A stretch of 64,000 bases of DNA from Actibacterium sp. 188UL27-1 (GCF_016901225.1 NZ_JAFEUL010000009.1:124001-188000); one strand, 5' to 3'; positions 29,868 through 39,767 are shown, counted from the stretch's first letter. Translations and numbers: made by a program. Notes: a model not told the origin generated them from the letters alone.

Positions 29868-30242
29868 ATGATAAGCACGTGGATCACCGTTTGCGACACA
29901 TGTAAACAGGAAAATTGGGATGCCGTTGCGGAAGTGACCGATGGTGAACGCCTGGCCGCGCTGATCGAAGGCTTGGTTAACGAAGGTGAATCGCTCGGCG
30001 TGCGCCGGCATTCTTGCTTGATGGGATGCAAGCAGGCCTGCAACGTCACGATCCAGTCAGAAGGCAAGCTGAACTACACGTTGGGGCAGTTCGATCCCGA
30101 GGAAAGCGCAGCGGCAGGCATCGTGGCTTACGCGAAGCTGCATGCAAAGAGCGAGACCGGACAGGTGCCCTACCGGGAATGGCCAGAGGCTATTAAGGGG
30201 CATTTCATAACCCGTCACCCTCCCCTGCCCGTGCAAGACTAA
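29868..30242 (+). CDS. DUF1636 metal-binding protein, cobalamin-locus associated
   Basis: 124-aa protein with Cys-x2-Cys near the start (TVCDTCKQ) and CLMGCKQAC in the middle, a thioredoxin-like 2Fe-2S ferredoxin-type arrangement typical of DUF1636. This family is repeatedly found in cobalamin gene clusters, and here cobC follows after 9 bp, so a role in cobalt or B12 metabolism is likely but unproven. The start is ATG 29868; the ribosome site is weak. Confidence 0.82.
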   Translation: MISTWITVCDTCKQENWDAVAEVTDGERLAALIEGLVNEGESLGVRRHSCLMGCKQACNVTIQSEGKLNYTLGQFDPEESAAAGIVAYAKLHAKSETGQVPYREWPEAIKGHFITRHPPLPVQD

Positions 30243-30251
30243 GCGCGCGCC

Positions 30252-31208
30252 ATGGCACGCAAACGGGATCACGGGGGCGGCTTAGACGGCGCCATGGCCC
30301 GGTGGGGCGGACAGCGGGCCGATTGGCTGGATCTGTCGACCGGGATCAACCCCGTTCCCTATCCGGTCGGCGCCGTAAAAGCGCCTGACTGGACCGCACT
30401 GCCTGACCAGGCAGCCCTTACACATTTGCTGAGCGCGGCGCGGCGGTTTTGGGATGTGCCTGAAGGAGCGCAGGTTGTGGCGGCTCCGGGAACGTCTGCC
30501 TTGATCGCGCGAATGCCATGGCTGACCCATCAGCCCGGGGCCGTCTACATCCCCGGCCCTACCTACAATGAGCACGCAGCGGCGTTTCGCGGTGCCTGGG
30601 GGGCGTGCATCACGGAAATCGACGACACGGCGCCGGTGCATATCTATGTGCATCCGAACAATCCCGATGGCCGACTATGGCCGGATCGCGTGATTGCCGA
30701 CCGCCCGCTCACGATAATCGATGAGAGCTTTTGCGACATTGCCCCCGGATGCAGCCATGTGGGCCATGCGGTTCGGCCCGGCGTGGTCGTCCTCAAGAGC
30801 TTTGGCAAGTTCTGGGGTCTGGCCGGTCTGCGGCTGGGTTTCGCGATTGCGGCCCCCCAAACACTGGCCGGTCTGGAGGATCAACTGGGGCCTTGGGCAG
30901 TGTCGGGCCCTGCCCTGACCATTGGAGCACGCGCGCTGGCGGATCGCGTCTGGGCGGATGCAACACGCATGCGACTGACGGATGATGCAGCACGGCTAGA
31001 TAGGTTGGCGGCACAGGCGGGTCTGCCTTTGGTCGGCGGCACGTCCCTGTTTCGGCTCTACGAGACGGCCAATGCCGCTGCGTGCCAGGGCCAGCTGGGA
31101 CAGGCCCGCATCCTGTCGCGGATCTTTCCCTATTCTGATCGGTGGATCCGGCTGGGCCTGCCCGGCACAGCCGATGATTGGGACAGACTGGAAGAGGCGC
31201 TGACCTGA
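30252..31208 (+). CDS. cobC: Threonine-phosphate decarboxylase / cobalamin PLP enzyme CobC
   Basis: PLP-dependent aminotransferase-fold enzyme that supplies (R)-1-amino-2-propanol phosphate for the nucleotide loop of cobalamin. The 318-aa protein has the family N-terminus [14 protein letters not shown]...[17 protein letters not shown], and the PLP Lys in [18 protein letters not shown]. It sits between the DUF1636 gene and cobD; its stop overlaps the cobD start (TGATG). Confidence 0.94.
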   Translation: MARKRDHGGGLDGAMARWGGQRADWLDLSTGINPVPYPVGAVKAPDWTALPDQAALTHLLSAARRFWDVPEGAQVVAAPGTSALIARMPWLTHQPGAVYIPGPTYNEHAAAFRGAWGACITEIDDTAPVHIYVHPNNPDGRLWPDRVIADRPLTIIDESFCDIAPGCSHVGHAVRPGVVVLKSFGKFWGLAGLRLGFAIAAPQTLAGLEDQLGPWAVSGPALTIGARALADRVWADATRMRLTDDAARLDRLAAQAGLPLVGGTSLFRLYETANAAACQGQLGQARILSRIFPYSDRWIRLGLPGTADDWDRLEEALT

Positions 31209-32119
31209 TGGGCGCGCCTTGGCTGTTATGTGTGGCGTTGGTCCTGGATGCCGCCTTGGGGGAGCCGCGGTGGCTGTGGTCCCGCGCGCCCCATCCTGCG
31301 GTTCTGATGGGCCAGGCCGTAGATTGGGTCGATCAGACCTTGAACCATGGCGTGGCCCGCAGGTTGAAAGGCGCGGTGGCCACGGGCGGCCTGGCCGTGA
31401 TTGCCGTGGCACTGGGTCTGGCATTCTCCGTGCATTGGTTGCCGGAGGTGATCATTGTGGCAATCCTGCTGGCCCAGCGCAGCCTGGTTGACCACGTACG
31501 CGCCGTTGCCAAGGCCCTGCGCTTTGGCGTGGCACCGGGGCGGCGGGCTGTGGCCATGATTGTGGGGCGGGATACGGGCGGGATGGACAAGCAAGCCATT
31601 GCACGCGCCGCGATTGAGAGTGCTGCTGAAAACCTGTCAGACGGCGTTGTGGCCCCCGTCTTTTGGTATCTGGTCGGCGGATTGCCGGGGCTGATCCTGT
31701 ACAAAATGACCAATACGGCAGACAGCATGATCGGCTATCGCACGCCCCGCCACGGGGCGTTCGGTTGGGCCGCCGCGCGCCTGGATGATGTTCTGAACTG
31801 GATCCCTGGACGGATGACCGCGGCCTTGATCGCCCTGACCCATGGCGGTTTGGGCAAATGGGACGAGATCGGGTTGGACGCGCGGCTTCACCGCTCCCCC
31901 AATGCCGGTTGGCCGGAGGCGGCCATGGCCAGAGCGCTTGACATCGCCCTGGCCGGCCCTCGCAGTTATGAGGGAGAGATGCGGACATTTCCCTTTGTCC
32001 ATGCAAGCGGGCACCGCGAGATCGGCCCGGTACAGATCGACAATGCTGTCCGCGCCCTCTGGCGCAGTTGGGCTGCGATGTTGGCCGGGGTTGCCATTCT
32101 GGCGCTTGTGATTGGCTGA
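31208..32119 (+). CDS. cobD: Adenosylcobinamide-phosphate synthase (CobD/CbiB)
   Basis: Membrane enzyme that attaches aminopropanol (phosphate) to adenosylcobyric acid. The 303-aa protein has several hydrophobic helices and the family blocks [60 protein letters not shown] and [14 protein letters not shown]. The start at 31208 is fixed by the TGATG overlap with cobC; the frame reaches back to 31178 inside cobC. Confidence 0.95.
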   Translation: MGAPWLLCVALVLDAALGEPRWLWSRAPHPAVLMGQAVDWVDQTLNHGVARRLKGAVATGGLAVIAVALGLAFSVHWLPEVIIVAILLAQRSLVDHVRAVAKALRFGVAPGRRAVAMIVGRDTGGMDKQAIARAAIESAAENLSDGVVAPVFWYLVGGLPGLILYKMTNTADSMIGYRTPRHGAFGWAAARLDDVLNWIPGRMTAALIALTHGGLGKWDEIGLDARLHRSPNAGWPEAAMARALDIALAGPRSYEGEMRTFPFVHASGHREIGPVQIDNAVRALWRSWAAMLAGVAILALVIG

Positions 32120-32209
32120 ATTATCACCAGCACGGATACAAATCCTATTGCCCTTCGCCCGGCTTATTGCGCACAAGTCTTTGAAAATGTTCCTTGGCAG
32201 GTTTATCCG

Positions 32210-33382
32210 ATGCGGCAGTTCCTTTCGATCCTTCTTTCCCTGACCGCAGCACCCGCGATGGCATCCGTGCCTTGCGGGGGATCATTCGGCGGATTTGTCG
32301 ATCAGATGAAGGCGGCTGCAATCGAACAGGGCCACAGCGCCGACACTGTCAACACGTTCTTCTCAAGCGTGCGGCAGGACCCAAAGGTGATCAGATCCGA
32401 CCGGGCGCAAGGCGTGTTCAAGATGGCGTTCATCGACTTTTCGCGCCGGATCATCAGCCAGAACCGGCTGGACCGTGGCCGGGCCAATGCCCGCACCTAT
32501 GCCAGCGTATTCGACCGCGCCGAGGCGGATTACGGCGTCCCCCCGGGTGTGCTGTTGGCGTTTTGGGCGCTGGAGACGGATTACGGGGCGGTTCAGGGCG
32601 AGTTCAACACTTTGAATGCGCTGATGACGCTGAGCCATGATTGTCGCCGTCCAGAGCTGTTTCGCCCCCAGGTTTTTGCCGCGCTGGAACTGTTCAAGAC
32701 AGGCGATTTCAGCCCAGCCCGGACCAAGGGCGCCTGGGCTGGAGAAATCGGGATGGTACAAATGCTGCCCGAGGATATAATCAAGAATGGCGTAGATGCG
32801 GATGGTGACGGTCAAGTCAGCCTAAAGACATCGGCCCCCGATGCGCTTTTGTCAGGTGCCAAGATGCTCAAAGGGTTGGGCTGGCGTGCGGGCGAGCCCT
32901 GGCTGCAGGAGGTGACCGTGCCCAGCGATCTGGATTGGTCGCAAACCGGGCTGACGACGCGCAAGAGCGTCGCGGAATGGGCCGATCTGGGTGTGGCGGC
33001 ACGGCAAGGCGATCTGGGCCCCGCCACGCTTGAGGCGGCTGTGCTTTTGCCGCAAGGCCGCAAGGGCCCTGCCTTCCTGGCCTATCCGAATTTCGACGTT
33101 TATTTCGAATGGAACCAGAGCTTTGTCTACGTCACCACCGCGGCCTATTTTGCGACTCGGCTGAGTGGTGCAACTGTTTACAATGCCGGATCACCGGATG
33201 CCGGATTGTCCGATGGTCAGATGAGGGCCCTGCAACAGAAATTACAGGATCGTGGATATGATGTGGGCAAGATCGACGGCATTCTGGGCGCCCGAACACG
33301 AGCCGCCGTCCAGGCGGAGCAGCAGCGTTTGGGTCTGCCTGCCGATGCATGGCCAACCCGGCAATTGCTGGACAAGCTGTGA
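32210..33382 (+). CDS. Lytic murein transglycosylase, MltB type (second copy)
   Basis: 390-aa periplasmic enzyme with a clear signal peptide (MRQFLSILLSLTAAPAMA), an SLT_2/MltB catalytic domain (LLAFWALETDYGAVQGEFNT with the catalytic Glu; KGAWAGEIGMVQMLPEDIIK) and a C-terminal peptidoglycan-binding domain (YDVGKIDGILGARTRAAVQA). Same architecture as 20028-21305 but clearly diverged. It lies downstream of cobD with a 90-bp gap, so co-transcription is possible but not required. Confidence 0.92.
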   Translation: MRQFLSILLSLTAAPAMASVPCGGSFGGFVDQMKAAAIEQGHSADTVNTFFSSVRQDPKVIRSDRAQGVFKMAFIDFSRRIISQNRLDRGRANARTYASVFDRAEADYGVPPGVLLAFWALETDYGAVQGEFNTLNALMTLSHDCRRPELFRPQVFAALELFKTGDFSPARTKGAWAGEIGMVQMLPEDIIKNGVDADGDGQVSLKTSAPDALLSGAKMLKGLGWRAGEPWLQEVTVPSDLDWSQTGLTTRKSVAEWADLGVAARQGDLGPATLEAAVLLPQGRKGPAFLAYPNFDVYFEWNQSFVYVTTAAYFATRLSGATVYNAGSPDAGLSDGQMRALQQKLQDRGYDVGKIDGILGARTRAAVQAEQQRLGLPADAWPTRQLLDKL

Positions 33383-33452
33383 CTTTTGCAGGGGCCGGGT
33401 CGCTGCCGCTACCGGGTAAACGCGGTGACATTCGACCTTCATGGGGTAGAGA

Positions 33453-33899
33453 TCACGAACCGGAGCACTTCAAGATCGTCCCATGCCGGTCGCGGAGCGT
33501 TTTGATACCGTTCTTCACGGTTTGTATGTTGCCGGTTTCGGGATATGTCACCACGTCGTCATGACTGCGCGTGCCGACCACAAGGTAGGTGACAGGCTGA
33601 TCGCTGCAGTTTTCAAGCTGATGCCCCACCGGGTGGCCCGCCTTGAACGTCGCCGCCATGCCCGGCATCATCTGGGTTCTGATATCGCCTTCAACCAAGG
33701 TGATCGTCCCCGACAGGACATAGACAAACTCATCTTCGCTGGCATGCCAGTGGAGGTTTGAGGAGCGTGAACCAGGTTCCAGCGTCTCCGTAAAGGCACC
33801 GAACTGGGTTAACCCGCCCGCATCACTGAGCCGGGTCGCCGTGTAGGCACCGATCTCGTCTTCGCCAGTCTCGACCTTCGGATCGCGCACCACGGGCAC
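33453..33899 (-). CDS. Cupin-domain protein
   Basis: 148-aa single-cupin protein with the metal-binding pattern HWHASEDEFVYVLSG (His-x-His-x5-Glu type) and a second motif around GHPVGHQLENCSD. It starts 3 bp after the cobO stop on the same strand, so it is probably in the same transcript. The substrate cannot be deduced. Confidence 0.85.
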   Translation of the reverse strand: MPVVRDPKVETGEDEIGAYTATRLSDAGGLTQFGAFTETLEPGSRSSNLHWHASEDEFVYVLSGTITLVEGDIRTQMMPGMAATFKAGHPVGHQLENCSDQPVTYLVVGTRSHDDVVTYPETGNIQTVKNGIKTLRDRHGTILKCSGS

Positions 33900-33902
33900 G
33901 AC

Positions 33903-34511
33903 TTAGAATTCCACCCCGATCTGCGCCTTGATCCCGGCCCGGAACGGGTGCTTGACCAGTTCCATCTCGGTCACCAGGTCCGCGGCTTCGATCATCGGAT
34001 CCTTGGCGTTGCGGCCTGTCAGCACGACATGGGTCATGGGAGGCTTTTCCGCCAGCAGGAAGGCCACGACCTCCCGCACATCCACGTAATCGTACCGCAT
34101 TGCGATGTTGATCTCATCAAGTAGCACCATCTTGTTGTCCGGGTCGCGGATCAGATCCTTTGCCTTGGCCCAGGCGGCCTGCGCCATTTCGATATCGCGG
34201 GTCTTGTCCTGGGTTTCCCAGGTGAAACCCTCGCCCATGGTGTGAAACGCGCAGATGTCTGCGAACTTTCCCAGGATCAGGTCACGTTCGCCTGTGCTCA
34301 TGCCCCCCTTGATGAACTGCACGACGGCGCATTGCATGTCATGGGCGATGCAACGAAAGATCATCCCGAATGCCGCCGAGCTTTTGCCCTTGCCCTTGCC
34401 GGTATGGACGATGATCAAGCCCTTTTGGTCGGTCTTGGTCGCCATGATCTTATCGCGGGCGGCTTTTTTCTTGGCCATCTTAGCGGCGTGGCGGTCGATG
34501 TCTTCGGTCAT
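33903..34511 (-). CDS. cobO: Cob(I)yrinic acid a,c-diamide adenosyltransferase
   Basis: Transfers the adenosyl group of ATP to Co(I) corrinoids. The 202-aa protein has the P-loop HTGKGKGKSSAAFGMIFRC and the Walker-B-like VLLDEINIAMRYDYVD, then HVVLTGRNAKDPMIEAADL, all typical of CobO/CobA. ATG 34511 (MTEDIDRHAAKMAKKKAARD) gives the usual length; ten upstream codons are open but unsupported. Leads a two-gene unit with the cupin. Confidence 0.95.
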   Translation of the reverse strand: MTEDIDRHAAKMAKKKAARDKIMATKTDQKGLIIVHTGKGKGKSSAAFGMIFRCIAHDMQCAVVQFIKGGMSTGERDLILGKFADICAFHTMGEGFTWETQDKTRDIEMAQAAWAKAKDLIRDPDNKMVLLDEINIAMRYDYVDVREVVAFLLAEKPPMTHVVLTGRNAKDPMIEAADLVTEMELVKHPFRAGIKAQIGVEF

Positions 34512-34629
34512 GGCGCCGGTCCTTTCGCGTGCTCGTATCATAGGGGTAGCGCGTTTGGCCTGTCACGAAAAGTAATCAGTTCTTAATCATGTTGGCGGCA
34601 ATTTGAGGGCGACGCCGAGCGGAGGTCCC

Positions 34630-34920
34630 ATGCGTATCCTCATTCCGATCTGCTTGTTTCTTGCCGCATGTGGCACCGCCACCCCCGGATTCATGGGTGC
34701 GGAGCCGACGCGGCTAGAGGTCGATGGCATGACCTTTGACGTGCGCCTGCGCGCCGACGAGGCCGAGGCGCAACGGCGCAACGTCAAGTTTGGTGTGAGA
34801 TGGGCCGATGTGGCTCCCCGCGCCGGTATCGCGATTGAACGTGTGTCGGGCTGCCAGGTACGCCCCGGCAGCCTCACTGGCGACCCGTCCGTCGTGTTCG
34901 CACAGATCGATTGCGGTTAA
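34630..34920 (+). CDS. Small predicted lipoprotein
   Basis: 96-aa protein starting MRILIPICLFLAACGTA, with a lipobox (LAAC, Cys14) right after a hydrophobic stretch. GGAGGT lies 3 nt before the ATG, a short but strong ribosome site. The mature part contains VDGMTFDVRLRADEAEAQRR and a Cys pair (SGCQVRPG...IDCG). Function unknown. Divergent from cobO and convergent with the next lipoprotein gene. Confidence 0.8.
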   Translation: MRILIPICLFLAACGTATPGFMGAEPTRLEVDGMTFDVRLRADEAEAQRRNVKFGVRWADVAPRAGIAIERVSGCQVRPGSLTGDPSVVFAQIDCG

Positions 34921-34925
34921 GATCG

Positions 34926-35459
34926 TTATTTCACCGTGATGGTGATCGGCGGATAGGCGAAGTCATCCTTGGTATCATCCCGTTTCGCCGCCGCAACTGC
35001 GCCGGCCACCAAAACACCCAGCAATCCGGCCCCGGCCCCAGCATTCACGCGCTGCTGATTGGTCAGGTTATAGGCACTGACGGTGGCGGAGCCAGAGGCC
35101 TTATCCAACACGCATCGCACAAAGATCGCGGGAGAGTTCGGCCCGTAATCCGGCACGATGACATTGGCGGGGCTGCGGAATTTCGCTTTATAGACGCCCG
35201 AATCCATGTTGCAGGGGACGCCTGACAGCTCTGACGTCTTGTTGTCGCTGCCCTTGCCGCGGGTCCTGACCTGCACAATGTTCTGGCCCCGGAACCGCGG
35301 CACCGGATTGCCGCGCGCCCGGTCCCGCGCATAGACATCAATGCCTGATGCCTTGGACGGCACATTCGGTGTGACGGTTACCGGCGGCGTCTTGATTTCA
35401 GCAGGCGCACAGGCCGTCACGGATAGGGCGACAATGATCGCCAGAAAGCTTCGTGTCAT
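34926..35459 (-). CDS. Predicted lipoprotein with C-terminal membrane-like segment
   Basis: 177-aa protein with signal and lipobox (FLAIIVALSVTACAPA), a central region with two Cys (GVPCNMDSG; FVRCVLDKA) and a Gly/Ala-rich hydrophobic stretch (AGAGAGLLGVLVAGAVAAAK) near the C-terminus. Proteins of this type are common in Rhodobacteraceae as hypothetical lipoproteins. Function unknown. It lies about 100 bp downstream-of-frame from cobN's end on the opposite side of the transcript's direction (cobN ends at 35561), so it could be read through from cobN. Confidence 0.78.
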   Translation of the reverse strand: MTRSFLAIIVALSVTACAPAEIKTPPVTVTPNVPSKASGIDVYARDRARGNPVPRFRGQNIVQVRTRGKGSDNKTSELSGVPCNMDSGVYKAKFRSPANVIVPDYGPNSPAIFVRCVLDKASGSATVSAYNLTNQQRVNAGAGAGLLGVLVAGAVAAAKRDDTKDDFAYPPITITVK

Positions 35460-35560
35460 CTGTCCCTCACACCTGGATCTACGGCGGTTGGCCCCAACCT
35501 CACATATGAGTGATGGCGGAGCCGACCTGTAACTTCAATAGCGCATGCGTCGTCACAGGG

Positions 35561-38500
35561 TCAGGGCAACAGCGCCTCAATGCGAGCGCGGGCGGAGTTC
35601 GATCTTGGTGTCCACAGACCCCGGTCAATCGCCTCCTGCAGGCGCTGCGCGATTTCGGTCAAGGCAGGGGCGTTGTTCTGAGTAATGAAGTCGCGCGTCT
35701 CGTCATCTTCCAGGAAGGCCGCTTCGACCAAATCAAAGTGATGGCCCCGCACGGCTCCCGTTGTGGCGGCAAAAGCGAACAGGTAATCAACCGTCGCCGC
35801 GATCTCGAACGCGCCTTTATAACCGTGCCGTTTGACCCCATCGATCCATTTCGGGTTGACCACGCGGGACCGGACGACGCGGCCAATCTCATCCTCAAGC
35901 GTGCGAATGACCGGGCGCTCAGGGCGGGAGTGATCGTTATGATAGATCGGGCGAGCCGCACCTTGCAGCGCTTGAACCGCCGCTGCTGCTCCGCCTTCAA
36001 ACTGATAATAATCGTCTGAATCCAGCAGATCATGCTCGCGGTTGTCCTGATTCTGGACAATGGCTTCGGTCTCGCGCAATCGCGTTTCAAAGGCCGCCCG
36101 GGCCGGTGTGCCTTCGGCGTCCTTGCCATAGGCATAGCTGGACCAGTTCAGATAGGCCTCGGCCAAGTCCGCCGGCTCGGACCAGAGCCGTTCGTCGATC
36201 AACGCCTGCAATCCCGCACCATAGGCACCGGGTTTGGAGCCAAAGACGCGGTGCCGACTGCCTTCTGTTCTAGCCCGCGCGGCGGCAGAGTTCTGGCTTT
36301 CGGTTTCGTCCAGCGCCATCACTGAGCGAGCCGCATTATCGACCAGGGTGATCAGTTGCGGGAAGGCATCCCGAAAGAACCCGGAGACGCGCAATGTCAC
36401 ATCGACACGCGGCCGTCCCAGCACGCTTGCAGGCAACACCTCAAATCCAGTGACCCGCCGGTTCGCACTGTCCCAGGTGGGTTTGACGCCCATCAGCGCC
36501 AGGCATTGGGCGATGTCATCGCCACCGGTTCGCATGTTGGCCGTGCCCCAGGCGGTTAGTAAAAAGGTGCGTGGCCAATCGCCATGATCCTGCAAATGTT
36601 TTTCGATCAACAAGTTGGCCGATTTCCACCCCAAGGCCCAGGCCGTCGGCGTCGGCACGGCACGGCTATCAACGGAGTAAAAGTTCCGGCCCGTCGGGAG
36701 TACATCCGGTCGCCCCCGGGTCGGCGCGCCGGAGGGCGCAGGGGCGACGAACTGCCCGGCAAGGGCGGTGAGGAGCCCCTCCGCCTCCGCCGGACCACAG
36801 CGCGCCACGGCAGGTCGGATCTCCGCCTCAGCCTGCGCCAACACAGCAGCACTTGCGGGCCCTGGCGCAGCCGCCTCCCCGTCCAACATCTGCGCAGCCA
36901 GCATCTCCAACCGCTCGACAGTATCACCGCCAGATCGCCAAATATCGGCACTCAACCCCTCCAAAAGCTGGGGTCGCGCACCCACCCATGCGGTCGCCAT
37001 ATCCGTATCAAGCGGATCAAACTCCAAATCCAAATCAGCAGCGAGTGCTCGCAGCAGCGAGCCGTGTGCGCCTTGCCCATCCCCCCTTGGCAGCCGAAGC
37101 AAGGCCTGGACCAGATCCCGCTCCAATCGCCCATCGGGAGATTGACCGAACACATGCAACCCATCCCGGATCTGCGCCTCTTTCAACTCGCACAAATACG
37201 CGTCCAGTCGGTTCAGATCGCCATCCCTATCGCCCGTGAACCCTGCATCCCGATCCAGCCCCGTCACTTGCGTCAGCGACAGGATCTCCTGCCGCAAATG
37301 CGCCAGCCGCCTTGGGTCCACGCCCGCAGCCTCATAATATTCATCGACCAAGACTTCCAGATCGCGTAACGGGCCGTAGGTTTCGGCCCGGGTCAAAGGC
37401 GGCGTCAGGTGATCAATGATCACTGCCTGCGCTCGTCGTTTGGCCTGGGTTCCTTCGCCTGGATCATTCACAATGAATGGATAGATGTGCGGCATGGGCC
37501 CCAGCACCACCTCGGGCCAACATTCCTCCGACAGGGCCACGGACTTGCCTGGCAACCATTCCAGATTGCCGTGCTTGCCCATATGCACAACCGCATGGCA
37601 GCCTGCGACGTGGCGCAGCCAGAAATAGAAGGCCAAATAGTTATGCGGCGGGACCAGATCCGGCGCGTGATAGGTCTCTGTCGGGTCGACATTGTAACCC
37701 CGCGCTGGCTGCAATCCAATAAACGCATTTCCATGGGGATGGATCGACAATTTGAACCCCAATGATCCAACGGTATCGCCCCCAGTAACTGTCGGAGCCT
37801 CCGGCGGGAATATTTTTGTCAATAAGAAAGGATCATTTTCCGGCGGGCCCCATCGGTCCTCGATCTGTTGTCTAATTACATAAGGCAGCGCGCCATAGTG
37901 TTTCTGGTAAGTCAGAAGATCCAGCGTCACTCCGCCCTCGCGGTCCACCCGGTCGGTCAGCCAGTTGGTTGGCCCTGCCATGAGCGCGGCCATCAAGGCA
38001 GCGCCATCCGGCAAGTCGTCAACTGCGTAACCCGTTTCCGTCAGCAATCGCAGAACTCGCGCGGTCGCCGCAGGCGTATCAAGACCAACTCCGTTCGCCA
38101 GCCGCCCGTCCTTGTTCGGATAGTTGGCAAGGATCACCGCGACCTTGCGCTCTGGCGGAGGGGTCGCACGCAACCGTGCCCAAGCCGCTGCGAGTTCCGC
38201 CACAAAGGTCACCCGATCCCCGCGCGCCTTGTAGGTCGCAATGGAGCATTCCGTGGCATCGTCCCAATAGGCCTCTCCCTTGAACGAGATCGTACGGGAC
38301 AGCACGCGGCCATCCACCTCAGGCAAGGCCACATTCATGGCGATGTCGCGTGCGGATAGCCCGGCCAGACCCTCGTCCCAAGCCTGCTCAGTTCCGCCTG
38401 ACAGAACGACCTGGAACACCGGCGCGCCTTGCGCGGCGGGCAGGCAGAAGGGGTTCGATGCCCCCTCTGCCTGCTCCCCTTGATGGGGGGAACCCACGGC

Positions 38501-39301
38501 GAAAGAGGTCGCGTTCAGAATAACACTGGGCGGAGCTTGTTCGAACAATCGGGTTAGGGTCGCGACTGAAACTGGATCTTTCAATGAGGCTACAAAGATC
38601 GGCAGTGGCGCCAGCCCCTGCTGCAACAGGGCTTTGACGAGCCGGTTGATCGGACTCAACCCCGCGCCTTGGACCAGTGCGCGGTAAAAGATGACCGGCA
38701 CCACTGGCGCAGTGTCCGCCCAGACCGCACGCACAGCATGCAAATCGCTCAACCCCTCACCGGGCCAATAGATCCCGGCGCGGAGTAAAGGGCGCGCGGG
38801 AGAAGGGCGATTGGATACGCCACGCGCCATGGCGCGCGCCCTTTCGAGAAAGAGTACAGCATTTTGCGGCCCACCCTCGACCAGGCAGGCCCAAAGCGCG
38901 TCATAATCCTCTCCGGAAACGGTCGACAGATCACGCAATTCCGGATCTGGTTTGTCATCCCCGGGAAGCGCCGCGAACGGCACGCCGGCAGCATGTAAAT
39001 GGGCTGCATATTGCTCCAACCCATAGCGCCAATAGCCCGATCCACCCAGCACACGGGCAATGACCAAGCCAGATTTCACCGCGCAATCGGAGATATGCAG
39101 GTCAACCGACATCGGGTGATGCAGATGCATCAAGCTGGCCAGGCGCAGGGTTGGAGGATCGCTCATTTCGGCCCGGGCCGCACTCAACGCAGCCAGTTCG
39201 GTATCGGCTGCAGAGATCACCACCACCTCTGCCGGGCTCTGGCCCAAATCGGTGGGTTCGTCATCGTCAATCCGGCCAGGCGTTGCCGCTAGAAGATGCA
39301 T
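35561..39301 (-). CDS. cobN: Cobaltochelatase subunit CobN
   Basis: Large subunit of the ATP-dependent CobNST cobalt chelatase of the aerobic pathway, 1246 aa. Recognisable blocks: the N-terminus MHLLAATPGRIDDDEPTDLG, then VAVILANYPNKDGRLANGVG, LGFKLSIHPHGNAFIGLQPA, HVAGCHAVVHMGKHGNLEWL (His ligands), TAWGTANMRTGGDDIAQCLA and YAFAATTGAVRGHHFDLVEA near the C-terminus. I trimmed the start to ATG 39301, which gives the family N-terminus and clears the upstream GNAT gene by 13 bp. A copy of the ctccggcggg...attttt repeat is embedded in frame near 37800 (LTKIFPPEAPT). CobS and CobT are not in the window. Confidence 0.96.
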   Translation of the reverse strand: MHLLAATPGRIDDDEPTDLGQSPAEVVVISAADTELAALSAARAEMSDPPTLRLASLMHLHHPMSVDLHISDCAVKSGLVIARVLGGSGYWRYGLEQYAAHLHAAGVPFAALPGDDKPDPELRDLSTVSGEDYDALWACLVEGGPQNAVLFLERARAMARGVSNRPSPARPLLRAGIYWPGEGLSDLHAVRAVWADTAPVVPVIFYRALVQGAGLSPINRLVKALLQQGLAPLPIFVASLKDPVSVATLTRLFEQAPPSVILNATSFAVGSPHQGEQAEGASNPFCLPAAQGAPVFQVVLSGGTEQAWDEGLAGLSARDIAMNVALPEVDGRVLSRTISFKGEAYWDDATECSIATYKARGDRVTFVAELAAAWARLRATPPPERKVAVILANYPNKDGRLANGVGLDTPAATARVLRLLTETGYAVDDLPDGAALMAALMAGPTNWLTDRVDREGGVTLDLLTYQKHYGALPYVIRQQIEDRWGPPENDPFLLTKIFPPEAPTVTGGDTVGSLGFKLSIHPHGNAFIGLQPARGYNVDPTETYHAPDLVPPHNYLAFYFWLRHVAGCHAVVHMGKHGNLEWLPGKSVALSEECWPEVVLGPMPHIYPFIVNDPGEGTQAKRRAQAVIIDHLTPPLTRAETYGPLRDLEVLVDEYYEAAGVDPRRLAHLRQEILSLTQVTGLDRDAGFTGDRDGDLNRLDAYLCELKEAQIRDGLHVFGQSPDGRLERDLVQALLRLPRGDGQGAHGSLLRALAADLDLEFDPLDTDMATAWVGARPQLLEGLSADIWRSGGDTVERLEMLAAQMLDGEAAAPGPASAAVLAQAEAEIRPAVARCGPAEAEGLLTALAGQFVAPAPSGAPTRGRPDVLPTGRNFYSVDSRAVPTPTAWALGWKSANLLIEKHLQDHGDWPRTFLLTAWGTANMRTGGDDIAQCLALMGVKPTWDSANRRVTGFEVLPASVLGRPRVDVTLRVSGFFRDAFPQLITLVDNAARSVMALDETESQNSAAARARTEGSRHRVFGSKPGAYGAGLQALIDERLWSEPADLAEAYLNWSSYAYGKDAEGTPARAAFETRLRETEAIVQNQDNREHDLLDSDDYYQFEGGAAAAVQALQGAARPIYHNDHSRPERPVIRTLEDEIGRVVRSRVVNPKWIDGVKRHGYKGAFEIAATVDYLFAFAATTGAVRGHHFDLVEAAFLEDDETRDFITQNNAPALTEIAQRLQEAIDRGLWTPRSNSARARIEALLP
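37797..37831 (-). repeat. Copy 2 of the short repeat, inside cobN
   Basis: Plus-strand gcctccggcgggaatatttttg, then tcaataagaaagg. Compared with copy 1, the core differs by one base (gggaat for ggggat). It is translated in cobN as LTKIFPPEAPT. Confidence 0.55.
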
Positions 39302-39314
39302 CAGCGCCCGCACA

Positions 39315-39767
39315 TCACAATGCGCGCTCCATGAACAGGGAGGTCGGATCCACCTTGTAGTCGCCAAAAACGCCACGCCGCTGGAACCCGTGGCGTTCAT
39401 ACAACCGGTGAGCCGCATGAAGCGCATCGCCCGTTTCCAGCCGGATCACGGGCATTCTTAAGGCCTGCCCCGCTTCGATCAAATGGGCGATAAGAGCGTC
39501 GCCAATGCCAAGCCCGCGGGCCTCCGGATCAACAAACATCGACTTTACTTCACCGTAACCCGCCTTTTCGGCCAAGGCAGCGCATCCTTTGATCTGTCCG
39601 TCATGTTCAGCCACGAAAAAGTGGATTGCGGGCGCGGTTAGGGCATCAAGGGAGAGGTAGTGATTAGCCTCAGCCGGAAAAAGACGCTCCATCAGCACAT
39701 GACTGGCCTGCAAAAGCGCTGTGGCGGCAGGATCCCATGGATCACCCCGGCGGATCAGAATGGTCAT
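39315..39767 (-). CDS. GNAT-family N-acetyltransferase
   Basis: 150-aa acetyltransferase with the acetyl-CoA loop VDPEARGLGIGDALIAHLIE (R/Q-x-x-G-x-G/A form) and the C-terminal ALHAAHRLYERHGFQRRG. Its start overlaps the cobW stop (ATGA) and it ends 13 bp before cobN, so it is embedded in a cobW-GNAT-cobN operon. The substrate is unknown; nothing in the sequence ties it to corrins except position. Confidence 0.9.
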   Translation of the reverse strand: MTILIRRGDPWDPAATALLQASHVLMERLFPAEANHYLSLDALTAPAIHFFVAEHDGQIKGCAALAEKAGYGEVKSMFVDPEARGLGIGDALIAHLIEAGQALRMPVIRLETGDALHAAHRLYERHGFQRRGVFGDYKVDPTSLFMERAL

